This document shows, one piece after another, positions 1 to 9,196 of a stretch of 64,000 nt of DNA (positions are counted from its first letter, which is position 1; each line of letters begins with the position of its first letter). The notes below the pieces were generated by a model. It made no database searches, was not told the origin of the DNA, and was given only the letters and a program-made list of their open reading frames with translations. Origin of the DNA: Heyndrickxia acidicola (lineage in GTDB: Bacteria; Bacillota; Bacilli; Bacillales; Bacillaceae_C); the NCBI RefSeq assembly GCF_001636425.1, contig NZ_KV440953.1:4646001-4710000 (forward strand). Reading direction: 5' to 3'. The position numbers and the translations under genes were made by a program.

Positions 1-1
1 T

Positions 2-1246
2 TTCAAGGCTGCAGCGATCGTGAGACGCCGCAAGCACGAATTTTCTGCTCTCCTTGTTAAGGAAGCCGGAAAGCCATGGAATGAAGCGGATGCAGACACT
101 GCTGAAGGCATTGATTTTATGGAATACTACGGCCGTCAAATGCTGAAATTGAAGGAAGGCATTCCTGTTGAAAGCCGTCCGGGTGAATTTAACCGCTTTG
201 GTTACATTCCTCTAGGTGTGGGTATTGTTATCTCACCTTGGAACTTTGCTTTTGCCATCATGGCAGGAACAACCGTTGCTGCACTTGTTACAGGAAACAC
301 TGTTCTTTTAAAACCAGCATCTACTACACCTATCGTTGCAGCTAAATTTGTTGAAGTACTGGAAGAAGCCGGCCTTCCAAAGGGTGTCTTGAGCTTTGTT
401 CCAGGAAGCGGTGCGGAAGTAGGGGATTACTTAGTAGATCACCCTAAAACACGCTTTATCAGCTTTACTGGATCACGTGATGTAGGTATCCGTATTAACG
501 AACGTGCTTCAAAGGTAAACGAAGGCCAAATCTGGTTAAAACGTGTCATTGCAGAAATGGGCGGTAAAGATACTATTGTAGTAGATAAAGAGGCTGATCT
601 TGAATTGGCTGCTCAGTCTATCGTGGCTTCTTCATTTGGTTTCTCTGGACAAAAATGTTCAGCATGTTCACGTGCTGTCATCGTGGAAGATGTTTATGAT
701 CAAGTCCTTAACCGTGCAGCTGAATTAACAAGAGAATTGACAATTGGCGATCCGACTAACCGCGATAACTTTATGGGTCCTGTTGTTGACCAAGGTGCTT
801 TTGACAAGATCATGAGCTATGTGGAAATCGGGAAGGAAGAAGGAAGATTAGTAGTTGGCGGTGAAGGCGACGATTCTAAAGGCTACTTCGTTAAACCGAC
901 CATTTTTGCTGACCTGGATCCTAATTCCCGCTTAATGAAGGAAGAAATCTTTGGCCCAGTGGTTGCTTTCGCAAAAGCAAAAGATTTCGACCATGCGATT
1001 GAAATTGCCAACAACACTGATTACGGCTTGACAGGTGCTGTTATTACATCCAATCGTGAAAATATGGAAAAAGCTCGTGAAGATTTCCATGTGGGGAATC
1101 TCTACTTCAACCGCGGATGTACTGGCGCAATTGTTGGATACCAGCCGTTTGGTGGTTTCAACATGTCAGGAACAGATTCAAAAGCTGGGGGTCCAGACTA
1201 CTTAGCCCTTCATATGCAAGGAAAAACAACTTCCGAAATGCTGTAA
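2..1246 (+). CDS. rocA: 1-pyrroline-5-carboxylate dehydrogenase, 5' end outside window
   Basis: Oxidises 1-pyrroline-5-carboxylate (glutamate semialdehyde) to glutamate with NAD in proline and arginine breakdown, in the cytoplasm. The reading frame is open from the first bases, so about 100 N-terminal residues of the usual 515 lie outside the window; the first in-window start-like codon (base 20) is internal. Aldehyde dehydrogenase marks are visible: ISPWNFAFA near the cofactor site, FTGSRDVG, the general-base Glu in AEMGGKD, and the catalytic Cys in [11 protein letters not shown]. The C-terminus, ending in [13 protein letters not shown] and a short tail, is typical of the RocA/PruA group. 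rocD and rocG follow on the same strand, which fits the assignment. Confidence 0.95.
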   Translation, partial: FKAAAIVRRRKHEFSALLVKEAGKPWNEADADTAEGIDFMEYYGRQMLKLKEGIPVESRPGEFNRFGYIPLGVGIVISPWNFAFAIMAGTTVAALVTGNTVLLKPASTTPIVAAKFVEVLEEAGLPKGVLSFVPGSGAEVGDYLVDHPKTRFISFTGSRDVGIRINERASKVNEGQIWLKRVIAEMGGKDTIVVDKEADLELAAQSIVASSFGFSGQKCSACSRAVIVEDVYDQVLNRAAELTRELTIGDPTNRDNFMGPVVDQGAFDKIMSYVEIGKEEGRLVVGGEGDDSKGYFVKPTIFADLDPNSRLMKEEIFGPVVAFAKAKDFDHAIEIANNTDYGLTGAVITSNRENMEKAREDFHVGNLYFNRGCTGAIVGYQPFGGFNMSGTDSKAGGPDYLALHMQGKTTSEML

Positions 1247-1310
1247 ACCATGTCGCAGAATGCGAATGGCAAAAATTCTATAAACCTATAATTCTCTAAA
1301 TAAAGATCAA

Positions 1311-1370
1311 AACAAAGAAGCAGGGACTGACTTGTCATGGCTGACATGAAAGCGGCCCCTTCTTTGTATA
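1311..1370 (+). other. hairpin between rocA and rocD
   Basis: ACAAAGAAG pairs with CTTCTTTGT across about 40 bases that hold a smaller TGTCA/TGACA stem. No clear T-run follows, so it could be a weak terminator, an mRNA stabiliser or a processing site between the two genes. Confidence 0.4.
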
Positions 1371-1388
1371 AGAACGGAGGAAAAAATA

Positions 1389-2588
1389 ATGGAAGCGATT
1401 ACAAATTCGAGGGATCTGATTGAGCAAACAGAAAAGTACGGTGCTCACAATTATCATCCGCTGCCAGTCGTAGTGTCAGAAGCTGAAGGGGTATGGGTGA
1501 AGGATCCGGAAGGAAACAGGTATATGGATATGCTTAGTGCTTATTCAGCTGTTAACCAGGGGCACCGTCATCCTAAAATTATCGATGCATTAAAAAAACA
1601 GGCGGACCGTGTAACCTTAACCTCCCGTGCTTTTCACAATGACCAGCTTGGTCCATGGTACGAAAAGATTTGCAAGCTAACAAATAAAAATATGGCTCTT
1701 CCTATGAATACAGGTGCAGAGGCAGTGGAAACAGCAATAAAAGCGGCCAGAAGATGGGCTTATGATGTGAAGGGTGTGGCGGAGAACCGTGCTGAAATCA
1801 TTGGCTGTGAAGGAAACTTCCATGGCAGGACAATGGGAGCTGTATCGTTATCCTCTGATGAAGAGTATAAAAGAGGATTTGGACCGCTGCTTCCAGGTCT
1901 TTCCTTAATCCCGTATGGAGATATAGACGCCCTTAAAGCAGCCATCACACCAAATACTGCGGCCTTTTTAATTGAGCCGATCCAGGGAGAAGCAGGCATT
2001 GTAATTCCGCCAGAAGGATTTTTGAAGGCTGCAGCAGAATTATGTAAAGAAAATAATGTTCTATTCATTGCGGACGAAATTCAGGCAGGCCTTGCCCGTT
2101 CAGGTAAAATGTTTGCTTGTGAGTGGGAAAATGTTGACCCTGATATGTATATACTTGGTAAAGCATTGGGCGGAGGTGTATTTCCAATTTCCTGCGTAGT
2201 AGCGAATGAGAATATTCTCGGGGTATTCAATCCAGGATCCCATGGTTCTACATTCGGAGGAAATCCAATGGCATGTGCCGTTTCCATCGCAGCTCTTGAT
2301 GTCCTTTTAGATGAAAAGCTTGCTGAGCGTTCACAGGAATTAGGCGAGTACTTTATGGATAAACTGAAAGACATCAAGAATCCTATGATTAAAGAGGTTC
2401 GCGGAAAAGGATTATTTATCGGAGTCGTTTTAGATGAACCTGCGCGTAAATATTGCGAGGACCTTAAAGAAGAAGGACTGTTATGTAAAGAAACGCATGA
2501 GAATGTCATTCGTTTTGCTCCTCCTTTAGTCATTTCCAAGGAAGATTTAGATTGGGCAATCGAACGGATTACCAAGATTCTTTCTTAA
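1389..2588 (+). CDS. rocD: ornithine aminotransferase
   Basis: Transfers the delta-amino group of ornithine to 2-oxoglutarate, giving glutamate semialdehyde and glutamate; PLP-dependent, cytoplasmic. The 399-residue length is normal for RocD. The class-III aminotransferase pattern is clear: GNFHGRT around residue 143, FIADEIQAG with the PLP-contacting Asp near 229, and the Schiff-base Lys in ILGKALGGG near 258. The ATG is preceded by a strong GGAGG site. It lies 142 bases after rocA, separated by a hairpin, and 49 bases before rocG, so the product of RocD feeds the dehydrogenase upstream and the glutamate feeds the one downstream. Confidence 0.96.
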   Translation: MEAITNSRDLIEQTEKYGAHNYHPLPVVVSEAEGVWVKDPEGNRYMDMLSAYSAVNQGHRHPKIIDALKKQADRVTLTSRAFHNDQLGPWYEKICKLTNKNMALPMNTGAEAVETAIKAARRWAYDVKGVAENRAEIIGCEGNFHGRTMGAVSLSSDEEYKRGFGPLLPGLSLIPYGDIDALKAAITPNTAAFLIEPIQGEAGIVIPPEGFLKAAAELCKENNVLFIADEIQAGLARSGKMFACEWENVDPDMYILGKALGGGVFPISCVVANENILGVFNPGSHGSTFGGNPMACAVSIAALDVLLDEKLAERSQELGEYFMDKLKDIKNPMIKEVRGKGLFIGVVLDEPARKYCEDLKEEGLLCKETHENVIRFAPPLVISKEDLDWAIERITKILS

Positions 2589-2637
2589 CGCTACAATACA
2601 ATCATCAACGATAAAAAAACAAAGAGGCGAAAAGTCA

Positions 2638-3882
2638 ATGACTGAAAATCTTAATTTATTTACCTCTACACAAGAAATTATTAAAGAAGCGTTATCCAAG
2701 CTTGGCTTTAATGATGAAATGTATGAGCTGCTAAAGGAACCTTTAAGAGTATTGACGGTTCGAATTCCAGTACGCATGGATGATGGAACGATCAAAGTTT
2801 TTACCGGTTATCGCGCCCAGCATAATGATGCAGTAGGGCCGACAAAAGGCGGAGTACGTTTTCACCCTGAAGTAAATGAAGATGAAGTAAAGGCACTTTC
2901 AATGTGGATGACCTTAAAATGCGGCATTGTCGGACTGCCTTATGGAGGCGGAAAGGGAGGGATCATTTGCGATCCTAGAACCATGTCGATGGGGGAAATT
3001 GAACGCCTAAGCAGAGGATTTGTCCGTGCTATAAGCCAAATCGTTGGACCGACAAAAGATATTCCTGCTCCTGATGTTTATACAAATTCTCAGATTATGG
3101 CATGGATGATGGATGAGTACAGCCGTTTGCGCGAAAATGATTCTCCGGGCTTTATCACTGGAAAGCCTCTTGTTTTGGGAGGATCGGAAGGACGTGAAAA
3201 GGCGACCGCTCAGGGTGTAACGATTTGTATTGAGGAAGCGGCGAAGAAAAAAGGCTTTTCCCTCCAAGGAGCCAGAGTGGTTATCCAAGGATTCGGCAAT
3301 GCCGGAAGCTTCCTGGCGAAGTTTATGAATGACGAGGGCGCGAAAGTGGTTGGCATTTCGGATGCATATGGAGCCTTATACGATCCAAATGGGCTGGACA
3401 TCGATTATCTTCTTGACCGCCGTGACAGCTTTGGCACTGTAACGACTCTTTTTGAAAATACGATTACCAATAAAGAGCTTCTGGAACTGGATTGTGACAT
3501 CCTGGTGCCAGCGGCAATTTCCAACCAGATTACGGTAGAAAACGCACATAACATCAAGGCTTCTATTATAGTGGAGGCTGCCAACGGACCGACAACGGCA
3601 GAGGCCACAAAAATTCTTACTGAACGGGGCATTCTCCTGGTACCTGATGTGCTTGCAAGTGCCGGAGGAGTTACGGTGTCGTATTTTGAATGGGTTCAAA
3701 ATAATCAAGGCTATTATTGGACGGAAGAAGAAGTGAATGAAAAGCTTACTAAAAAGCTTGTAGAATCCTTTAATAAAGTCTACGAAACGTCTCAAAGCCG
3801 CCGTATTAATATGCGATTAGCGGCCTATATGGTCGGCCTCCGGAATGCGGCAGAGGCGTCTAAATTCCGCGGCTGGGTTTAA
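2638..3882 (+). CDS. rocG: NAD-dependent glutamate dehydrogenase
   Basis: Deaminates glutamate to 2-oxoglutarate and ammonium, the last step of arginine/ornithine/proline use. At 414 residues it is close to RocG and GudB. Visible signatures: GPTKGGVRFHP, the active-site stretch PYGGGKGG near residue 101-108, and the dinucleotide-binding GFGNAG near 213. It directly follows rocD with a short gap, so it most likely belongs to a catabolic roc transcription unit; I use the symbol rocG for that reason, but by sequence reading alone gudB cannot be excluded. Confidence 0.93.
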   Translation: MTENLNLFTSTQEIIKEALSKLGFNDEMYELLKEPLRVLTVRIPVRMDDGTIKVFTGYRAQHNDAVGPTKGGVRFHPEVNEDEVKALSMWMTLKCGIVGLPYGGGKGGIICDPRTMSMGEIERLSRGFVRAISQIVGPTKDIPAPDVYTNSQIMAWMMDEYSRLRENDSPGFITGKPLVLGGSEGREKATAQGVTICIEEAAKKKGFSLQGARVVIQGFGNAGSFLAKFMNDEGAKVVGISDAYGALYDPNGLDIDYLLDRRDSFGTVTTLFENTITNKELLELDCDILVPAAISNQITVENAHNIKASIIVEAANGPTTAEATKILTERGILLVPDVLASAGGVTVSYFEWVQNNQGYYWTEEEVNEKLTKKLVESFNKVYETSQSRRINMRLAAYMVGLRNAAEASKFRGWV

Positions 3883-4027
3883 AAAGACAGCCGGAGCATC
3901 TTTTAAGGATTGAATAAAATTGCCAAACTAATATACACCGTAATTGGTATAAAAAATGGTCAGGGAATGATCCTCTAAGCAATACTCAATCCATTGTTAG
4001 ATCATATGGTTAAGAATTATATAAAAA

Positions 4028-4058
4028 TCAAGGATCTTATTCGGTCCTTGGTTTTTCT
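4028..4058 (+). terminator. terminator after rocG
   Basis: Stem CAAGGA / TCCTTG with a short loop, followed by GGTTTTTCTTTTTT. It lies about 150 bases after the rocG stop codon. The remaining DNA between rocG and the next small gene holds a partial repeat and no reading frame I can support. Confidence 0.7.
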
Positions 4059-4067
4059 TTTTTATTA

Positions 4068-4138
4068 GGCAGTGTCAAAATTCAATGTTGATAACTGCTT
4101 TTTAGCTCATTTTACAGTAAAGAAACGAACAAAATACA
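4068..4138. repeat. family A interspersed repeat, partial copy
   Basis: Contains GTTGATAACTGC and TTTTTAGCTCATTTTACAG, matching the left half of the longer copies near 4.7 and 24.2 kb. The right half is missing. Confidence 0.7.
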
Positions 4139-4214
4139 CGAAATTATTTGTTGTTACAATATTAAATAACACCAAATAGTGTTATAATTTGATATCTCAT
4201 GGAGGCAGCAGGGT

Positions 4215-4454
4215 ATGAATAAACAAGGCCAAGAAATGTTTTTAAGTTTTATATTGCAAAGAGTTCAAGAGGGGAAGGAAGATGAAGCGAGGGAAATACT
4301 ACTAGAAAACTTTAAGAAACAAGATGAAGGCACTTTTTCACAAGAGGATATTCAAGAATTTATTCCTAAAATGATCAGTCTATTAAAACCAGAAAAATTA
4401 GAGGAAGTACAAGCAGTTGTGAGTCAATTTTCTGGAAACTTCGGCAATAAGTAA
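4215..4454 (+). CDS. small conserved-looking protein of unknown function
   Basis: A 79-residue, charged, probably all-helical soluble protein with no cysteine, signal peptide or membrane segment. The start has a good ribosome site (GGAGG, then a purine-rich stretch) and a TATAAT-like -10 about 25 bases further up. It has its own terminator, so it is a single-gene unit. I do not recognise a named family; the amphipathic helices and acidic middle would suit a small partner protein, but this is only a description of composition. Confidence 0.7.
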   Translation: MNKQGQEMFLSFILQRVQEGKEDEAREILLENFKKQDEGTFSQEDIQEFIPKMISLLKPEKLEEVQAVVSQFSGNFGNK

Positions 4455-4536
4455 GATTAGCGAATTTAGACATAATGTTTTCTAGACAATTTCTCATCCG
4501 ATTTGTCCCAACTTCAAAGGAAGTTAATGATTCATA

Positions 4537-4566
4537 AGAGAACCGACTAAGGGTTCTCTTTTTTGG
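4537..4566 (+). terminator. terminator after the 79-residue gene
   Basis: AGAGAACC / GGTTCTCT stem with a 7-base loop, followed directly by six T. Confidence 0.85.
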
Positions 4567-4670
4567 TTATTATTGTTTTTTCGGCATATTTTAGAAAAAG
4601 GGAAACACTGCAGCTTAATGGTCTCGCCATACTTACTATCATAAATTGCTCAAGGATCGTTTTATTTAAT

Positions 4671-4857
4671 GGCTGTGTTAAAATGTTGATAACTGCTCGT
4701 TTTTTAGCTCATTTTACAGAAAAGAAAGGAACCAAAAGCAAACTTGTTTGCTTTTGGTTCCTTTCTTTTCTGTAACCTTTCAGCTGTGCTGAAAGGCGTG
4801 TGAAACGGTAGTTTCACACGAATGAGCTAAAAAACAACAGTGTCGTTTAACAAAGCC
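4671..4857. repeat. family A interspersed repeat, full copy with nested hairpins
   Basis: Begins GGCTGTGTTAAA and ends TTTAACAAAGCC, giving imperfect terminal inverted repeats. Inside are a near-perfect hairpin with about 23-base-pair arms (AAAAGAAAGGAACCAAAAGC and its complement) and a second hairpin CGTGTGAAAC / GTTTCACACG. No protein is encoded. A nearly identical copy lies at 24.2-24.4 kb. Most of the 630-base gap before the deaminase gene is this element; the rest shows nothing recognisable. Confidence 0.85.
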
Positions 4858-5086
4858 TATTTAATAAAGGTGCATCTATATCACTTGCAATGATTTGGGT
4901 GTGCTTTTTTTGTTGTTATGAAGGGATTTCTAATAAAAAACGCGAATTTTTGGTATACCAGACCGAAAAGTTGCTTTACTTATAAATACCACAAGAGTGA
5001 ATGATCTGTACCGGAGGAAAAACAGGATATTTATCAAAAAAATTAGATTAAGTTATTATTTTTACTTAATTCCAAAGGAGAACAGT

Positions 5087-5605
5087 ATGAAATATGATTT
5101 AGATAGGTACTTTTTAGAAATGGCTTTAAAAGAAGCAGAAATAGCACTTGAATCCAATACATACCCAGTTGGAGCTGTTATTGTAGATGAAGGCAACAAC
5201 ATAATTTCAAGAGGCAGAAACCAAGTGTACCCTAACAAAGACTTAACTGCTCACGCTGAAATAGATGCTATAAGAAATGCGGAAGATAAAATATTACATG
5301 CTAAAGTAAGAGGAGAAAAATTAACTATTTATAGTTCATTAGAACCTTGTCCGATGTGTACGGGGGCCATTTTATTTGCACATATTAAAAAGGTTGTCTG
5401 GTTATTGAATGACGATTTAGGCTTTGGAGGATATAGAAAAATGAAAGGAACTCTTATTTTTGAAGATAGGTTTAAAAAGGTAGAAATGATTCCAGAACCT
5501 TTTAAAGATCTTATGGAAAGACAAATTTATCTATTAGAGCGCTGGGCAGAGAACCCGAATCATATTGAGAACTTGCGAAAGATTGTACAAAAGGGAGGGA
5601 TTTAA
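5087..5605 (+). CDS. nucleoside/nucleotide deaminase family protein
   Basis: A 172-residue zinc-dependent deaminase of the CMP/dCMP-guanine-tRNA adenosine deaminase superfamily. The zinc site and proton shuttle are present: HAEID with His56 and Glu58, and PCPMC with Cys88 and Cys91. The start was set at 5087 because AAAGGAG stands just before that ATG; a longer frame from 4997 has no ribosome site. The substrate cannot be read from the motif; cytosine, guanine and related bases are all possible. The next gene starts on the base after the stop codon, so the two are co-transcribed. The base composition is rather AT-rich compared with the metabolic genes nearby. Confidence 0.8.
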   Translation: MKYDLDRYFLEMALKEAEIALESNTYPVGAVIVDEGNNIISRGRNQVYPNKDLTAHAEIDAIRNAEDKILHAKVRGEKLTIYSSLEPCPMCTGAILFAHIKKVVWLLNDDLGFGGYRKMKGTLIFEDRFKKVEMIPEPFKDLMERQIYLLERWAENPNHIENLRKIVQKGGI

Positions 5606-6109
5606 ATGGATATTTCATTATCGCTTATTCCGTATGAAGATAAATCCATTCTCGGGAATTTACTTCAGTTATATCGTTATGATAGCAGTGAGTTTGATGA
5701 TAACGTTTTAAGTCACCACGGTCTATATTTGTATAAATACTTAGACCACCAGTGGACAGAGGAATATCGCCGGCCTTTTATGATTAAAGTGAATGGGGAA
5801 ATAGCCGGTTTTGCATTGGTTATTCTGAATGTACCAAAAGAATTTACTAAAATAAGCAGTGCTGAGAAAACAAATGTAATAAGTGACTTCTTTATCATGC
5901 GGAAGTTTAGACATAGAGGGATAGGGAAGCACGTTGCTTTTTCTATATTCAAAGAATTTAAAGGAGTATGGGAAGTGAAACAAACCATTACCAATAAGTC
6001 TGCACATGAGTTTTGGAAAAAAATAATTAGTGAATATACAGACACATACAAAAAAGAAATACTACAGAATGAAAGCTGGAATGGTCCTGTAATCGTTTTT
6101 CAATCATAA
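5606..6109 (+). CDS. GNAT-family N-acetyltransferase
   Basis: 167 residues. The acetyl-CoA pyrophosphate-binding motif is seen as RKFRHRGIGKHVAF, preceded by the beta-strand region SDFFIMR, and the C-terminal half has the usual NKSAHEFWKK helix. The acceptor is unknown. The ATG follows the stop codon of the deaminase without a gap, with GGGAGGG inside the end of that gene as ribosome site, so translation is probably coupled. It may modify a small molecule related to the deaminase substrate, but nothing in the sequence proves it. Confidence 0.8.
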   Translation: MDISLSLIPYEDKSILGNLLQLYRYDSSEFDDNVLSHHGLYLYKYLDHQWTEEYRRPFMIKVNGEIAGFALVILNVPKEFTKISSAEKTNVISDFFIMRKFRHRGIGKHVAFSIFKEFKGVWEVKQTITNKSAHEFWKKIISEYTDTYKKEILQNESWNGPVIVFQS

Positions 6110-6223
6110 ACTATAGTGTTTTTTCTTGTTATACCGGCAGCTGGTGCAAGAAGAATGCTCCGCTTTTTTTGATTCATCACGAGGTGGATGGATAAGAAAC
6201 AATCCTTCCTTACTCACAGTTAG

Positions 6224-6745
6224 AGGTCATAAGCCAGGCCATCCCAGAGGTTAAAAAGCAAACCTCCGGAATGGCCCGTCTTATGCTGGTCGCCGGTAAG
6301 CGGGCGATCTCCGCTTTTCTTGATCCAGCTCCAATCGCCACCGGCTCGAGGTCATAAGCCAAGCCATCCCAGAGGTTAAAAAGCAAACCTCCAGGATGGC
6401 CCGTCTTATGCTGGTCGCCGGTAAGCGGGCGATTTCCGCTTTTCTTGATCCAGCTCCAGATGGAAGGATAAAAATCAATCCTTCCTTACCAGCGGCTAGC
6501 AGACTTCCGGTCTTCTCCCTGCGATAAGTCAACATCGAAAAGCTGTCACTTTTCGTGTTTCCTTTATCTCAGTCGAAGCCTTGCAGTCTGTACGTCGCTG
6601 AACGGCATCTTCCGCTTTTCTAGTGTCCAGCTCCAATCGCCACCGGCTCGAGGTCATAAGCCAAGCCATCCCAGAGGTTAAAAAGCAAACCTTCAGGATG
6701 GCCAGTCTTATGCTGGTCGCCGGTAAGCGGGGGATTTCCGCTTTT
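6224..6745. repeat. three copies of a ~100-base hairpin repeat plus family D material
   Basis: Copies start near 6224, 6349 and 6651, each beginning AGGTCATAAGCC and running through CCGCTTTTCT. Each copy can fold into a roughly 58-base imperfect hairpin (CATAAG...CTTATG outside, AGAGGTT...AACCTC inside). Between copies two and three lies a family D segment (GATAAGTCAACATC, CCTTTATCTCAGTCGAAG). Open frames crossing this region are only translations of the repeat. The last copy runs up to the stop codon of yuzA. Confidence 0.85.
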
Positions 6746-6976
6746 CTATCTTGTTGGTTTTGCTTCTGTTGAGCGTTCTACTTCTTCACTTGGCTTAAAT
6801 AATAAACCGAGGTTAATCAATCCGGCAATTCCAACAATTCCATAGATGATGCGTGAAAGTGCTGAACCGGTACCGAAAATGGCAGCTACTAAATCGAATT
6901 GAAAAAATCCGATTAACCCCCAGTTAATAGCTCCAATAATAGTGAAAACCAGTGCAATACGCTGGATTATACTCAT
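6746..6976 (-). CDS. yuzA: DUF378 family small membrane protein (YuzA-like)
   Basis: A 76-residue protein with two hydrophobic segments (about residues 5-27 and 38-60) and the family signature IGAINWGLIGFFQFDLVAAIFG. It should sit in the cytoplasmic membrane; no function is known to me. The ATG has AGGAGG at proper distance. Its stop codon abuts the last hairpin repeat copy, so the final residues may have been set by repeat insertion. In B. subtilis yuzA lies in the yug region, which agrees with yugN and yugO beside it here. Confidence 0.85.
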   Translation of the reverse strand: MSIIQRIALVFTIIGAINWGLIGFFQFDLVAAIFGTGSALSRIIYGIVGIAGLINLGLLFKPSEEVERSTEAKPTR

Positions 6977-7132
6977 ATCATTTCCTCCTTTTTTGGTGGT
7001 TCATTACTAGAGTGTTTCATTCCTTTAAAATTATGCATGTCCGAAACTGGCCGGTTTTGCATAATCTTCTCGTATGTGGTAGGAGTATACGGACTCATGT
7101 ATTGGAAACCTAAAAAGGAAAAGAGATGCTGT

Positions 7133-7535
7133 ATGTATCAATCAAAACTTGAAGGCGAGCTTATCGTTATTTAAGCTGGAAAAGCTTTTAAAGCCAAAAG
7201 GCTATATTATTGGCGGAAATTGGGATTATGGACAGGAGTTTTTAGATTATAAAATGGCAAACGATGATGGGTACCAGTTTTTAAGGGTCCCTTTTACTCC
7301 ATTGGAAGGACAAGCCTTGGATTATGAAGGAACCGCTGTTAGGCTTGGCACTCCCTTCATCCTCTCTCATGTATATCAAAACCACTTGGATGATCACGCT
7401 TATACCGGGAATTTATCCGGTTCCATTAATCAATTTGCTAAAACCGCAAGATAAAGATGGAAGATACATGAAAAATACGCTGACCTCGGCAGGGAACTTG
7501 TTTCTGAATTAGAGACTATTCTTTTACAGGATTGA
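7133..7535 (+). pseudogene. yugN: yugN-like gene broken by three frameshifts
   Basis: The YugN-like family protein (about 130 residues) can be followed only by changing frame. An ATG at 7133 gives MYQSKLEGELI; the frame then shifts so that LFKLEKLLKPKGY and the conserved IIGGNWDYGQEFLDYKM to INQFA are read (7149-7440). A second shift is needed for KDGRYMK (from about 7441), and a third in a run of A near 7474 for YADLGRELVSELETILLQD, ending at 7533-7535. The longest uninterrupted part is 101 residues. Three separate shifts in 400 bases point to real decay rather than one sequencing error. It is convergent with yugO and their ends overlap by about 12 bases. Confidence 0.8.
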
Positions 7536-8528
7536 ATCACCGGATATAATTAGTAATTCATCCCCGGGTAAAAAAGGGGAAAGCGGGGATGGATTAATGA
7601 TGGTTTCTTCTGCTCGTCGTAAGCCGATAAGCAATTTTCGTTCCTCCTGTAAAGCAAGCCCAACTTCTTTAAATGTTTTTCCGATCCACAGCTCTGTAGC
7701 CTGAGTATATTGCAGGTGATTACCATTTGAATGGGTAAGTATGGAAAGGATAGAATCAGATATCCCGTGTGACACCAGGCTGTTAAACATAATGGAACTG
7801 GTTTGCATATTGGTTTGGATAACCTCGTCCGCTCCTGCACGGCGTGCATTTGAAACATTTTCCTCTTTTAATATTTCTACAGCACAAAATACCTGTGGGT
7901 GAATTCCCTTAACCGTTAGGAGAATCATGATGGAATTCATATCAGCATGCAGCTCATCAGAATTTTGATCTGCTGTAATAAGCACACATTCCGCACTCAG
8001 AAGGGAGGCTCTTTTAAGGGTTTCATCATTATGGGGTTTTCCTTTTATAAAAATCACTTCCCGTTTGGGATAAGGATTTTGATCAAGGGAATGATCGATT
8101 AGCACAATAGGCTTGCTGGCATCGTTCTTTATTAGATGCTCGATGACGGTACTGGCACGTTCATTCCAACCGACAATAATACAATGATTTCTCCCCTTAA
8201 ACATTTCTTTTCCCTCCATATAAGCATTCTGGCTTGAAACGGCTGCCGCAGATAAGGATACAAAATAGGAGGATAAAACTCCTACACCTGTTAAAACAAG
8301 AAAAATACTGACTAGCTTTCCAGCGTTTGTAATGGGGTATAAATCACCGTAGCCTACGGTTGCAGCAGTAATAACCGACCAGTAAATTCCAATGAATACA
8401 GTGGGGAATCGATGAGGCTCGATCAAATGTATGATAAATCCGAAACTGCAGATAACCGCTAAAGCCAAAATGAGCATTCTAATGAAAACGGGCCAGCGAA
8501 GAAATAGATAGTATAGGTTAGAAATCAT
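7524..8528 (-). CDS. yugO: potassium channel protein with RCK domain
   Basis: 334 residues, in the cytoplasmic membrane. Order: transmembrane helix at about 17-37, pore loop with the selectivity filter TVGYGD near residue 58, second helix about 70-92, then a Rossmann-like RCK/TrkA-N domain (CIIVGWNERA from about 115) and a C-terminal TrkA-C-like part. This is the two-helix MthK-like plan, gated by a ligand or nucleotide on the cytoplasmic domain. In B. subtilis the corresponding channel serves potassium release in biofilms. The start has AGAAGGAG at good spacing. The tail overlaps the decayed yugN. Confidence 0.9.
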   Translation of the reverse strand: MISNLYYLFLRWPVFIRMLILALAVICSFGFIIHLIEPHRFPTVFIGIYWSVITAATVGYGDLYPITNAGKLVSIFLVLTGVGVLSSYFVSLSAAAVSSQNAYMEGKEMFKGRNHCIIVGWNERASTVIEHLIKNDASKPIVLIDHSLDQNPYPKREVIFIKGKPHNDETLKRASLLSAECVLITADQNSDELHADMNSIMILLTVKGIHPQVFCAVEILKEENVSNARRAGADEVIQTNMQTSSIMFNSLVSHGISDSILSILTHSNGNHLQYTQATELWIGKTFKEVGLALQEERKLLIGLRRAEETIINPSPLSPFLPGDELLIISGDSIL

Positions 8529-8719
8529 ACAACCAGCTCCTTCTACCTATCCATTATCCCCGTTTTCCTTTTGCTTAATCGAAGGCTTTGATAATCTTAC
8601 CAGCACGTGATCTCCATTAAACCTTTTCTAATAAACCTTTTTTAAGCAGAAATCTTGCATCGTGCGAACCAATAAGAAAAAGGCATTCTCTACTGGTGAG
8701 AATCCCTTCAAAAAGTTAT

Positions 8720-9196
8720 TTATGCAAGCTCTTCTAATTTTTGGACAGGAGCTGTTTGAATATCATTTGAATGTAAATGAAGCAGATGCTCCAAGAATTG
8801 GGTTAAAACAACAGAGTCTTTTTGGTTCTTATAGTCATTCATAAGCTGGTTGATGGAATCCTTAAAGGCATCTGTTTTAATAAGCCAATCCTCTATCAAC
8901 ATTTTTGTAGCCTGGCGCTCTTCATCATTTTTAACAGCAAATAAGCTTTGTGTTTCCGGCTCTACTAAAGTAAGGGAGCTGAAATCCTCAGTCATTCTTA
9001 TCCAAAAGTAGTTCATTCTGTTTCCGTAGAATTCTTTATCTCTTAAAAGGGTATATTCAACACCAACGAGGCATTCATGGTAGGGTTGATCTGGAGAAGA
9101 AAGATGGACATCGGTTACTTGGATATGTTTGATTTCATCTACATATATTTCAACACCAAATTGGGTAGTAATGATCTTTGCGTCAAAAAGGTTCAT
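8720..9196 (-). CDS. conserved-looking protein of unknown function
   Basis: 158 residues, soluble, no cysteine, rich in acidic residues and leucine. The N-terminal half looks like beta-strand (MNLFDAKIITTQFGVEIYV), the C-terminal half helical. The ATG follows AGGAGAG. It lies between yugO and the pentose phosphate genes, on the opposite strand to the latter. I do not recognise the family and see no catalytic motif. The frame, ribosome site and codon use look like a real gene. Confidence 0.75.
   Translation of the reverse strand: MNLFDAKIITTQFGVEIYVDEIKHIQVTDVHLSSPDQPYHECLVGVEYTLLRDKEFYGNRMNYFWIRMTEDFSSLTLVEPETQSLFAVKNDEERQATKMLIEDWLIKTDAFKDSINQLMNDYKNQKDSVVLTQFLEHLLHLHSNDIQTAPVQKLEELA

Noticed and set aside
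4563-4775. 70-residue frame upstream of the deaminase gene
   Set aside because: Mostly family A repeat; its start lies in the T-run of a terminator.
5606-6109. Toxin-antitoxin reading of the deaminase-acetyltransferase pair
   Set aside because: The acetyltransferase is too long and not accompanied by a ribbon-helix-helix antitoxin; ordinary enzyme families explain both.
6224-6745. CRISPR-like array
   Set aside because: Only three units, spacing 125 and about 300 bases, unit of about 100 bases, and the spacers are themselves repeat families. No cas gene nearby.
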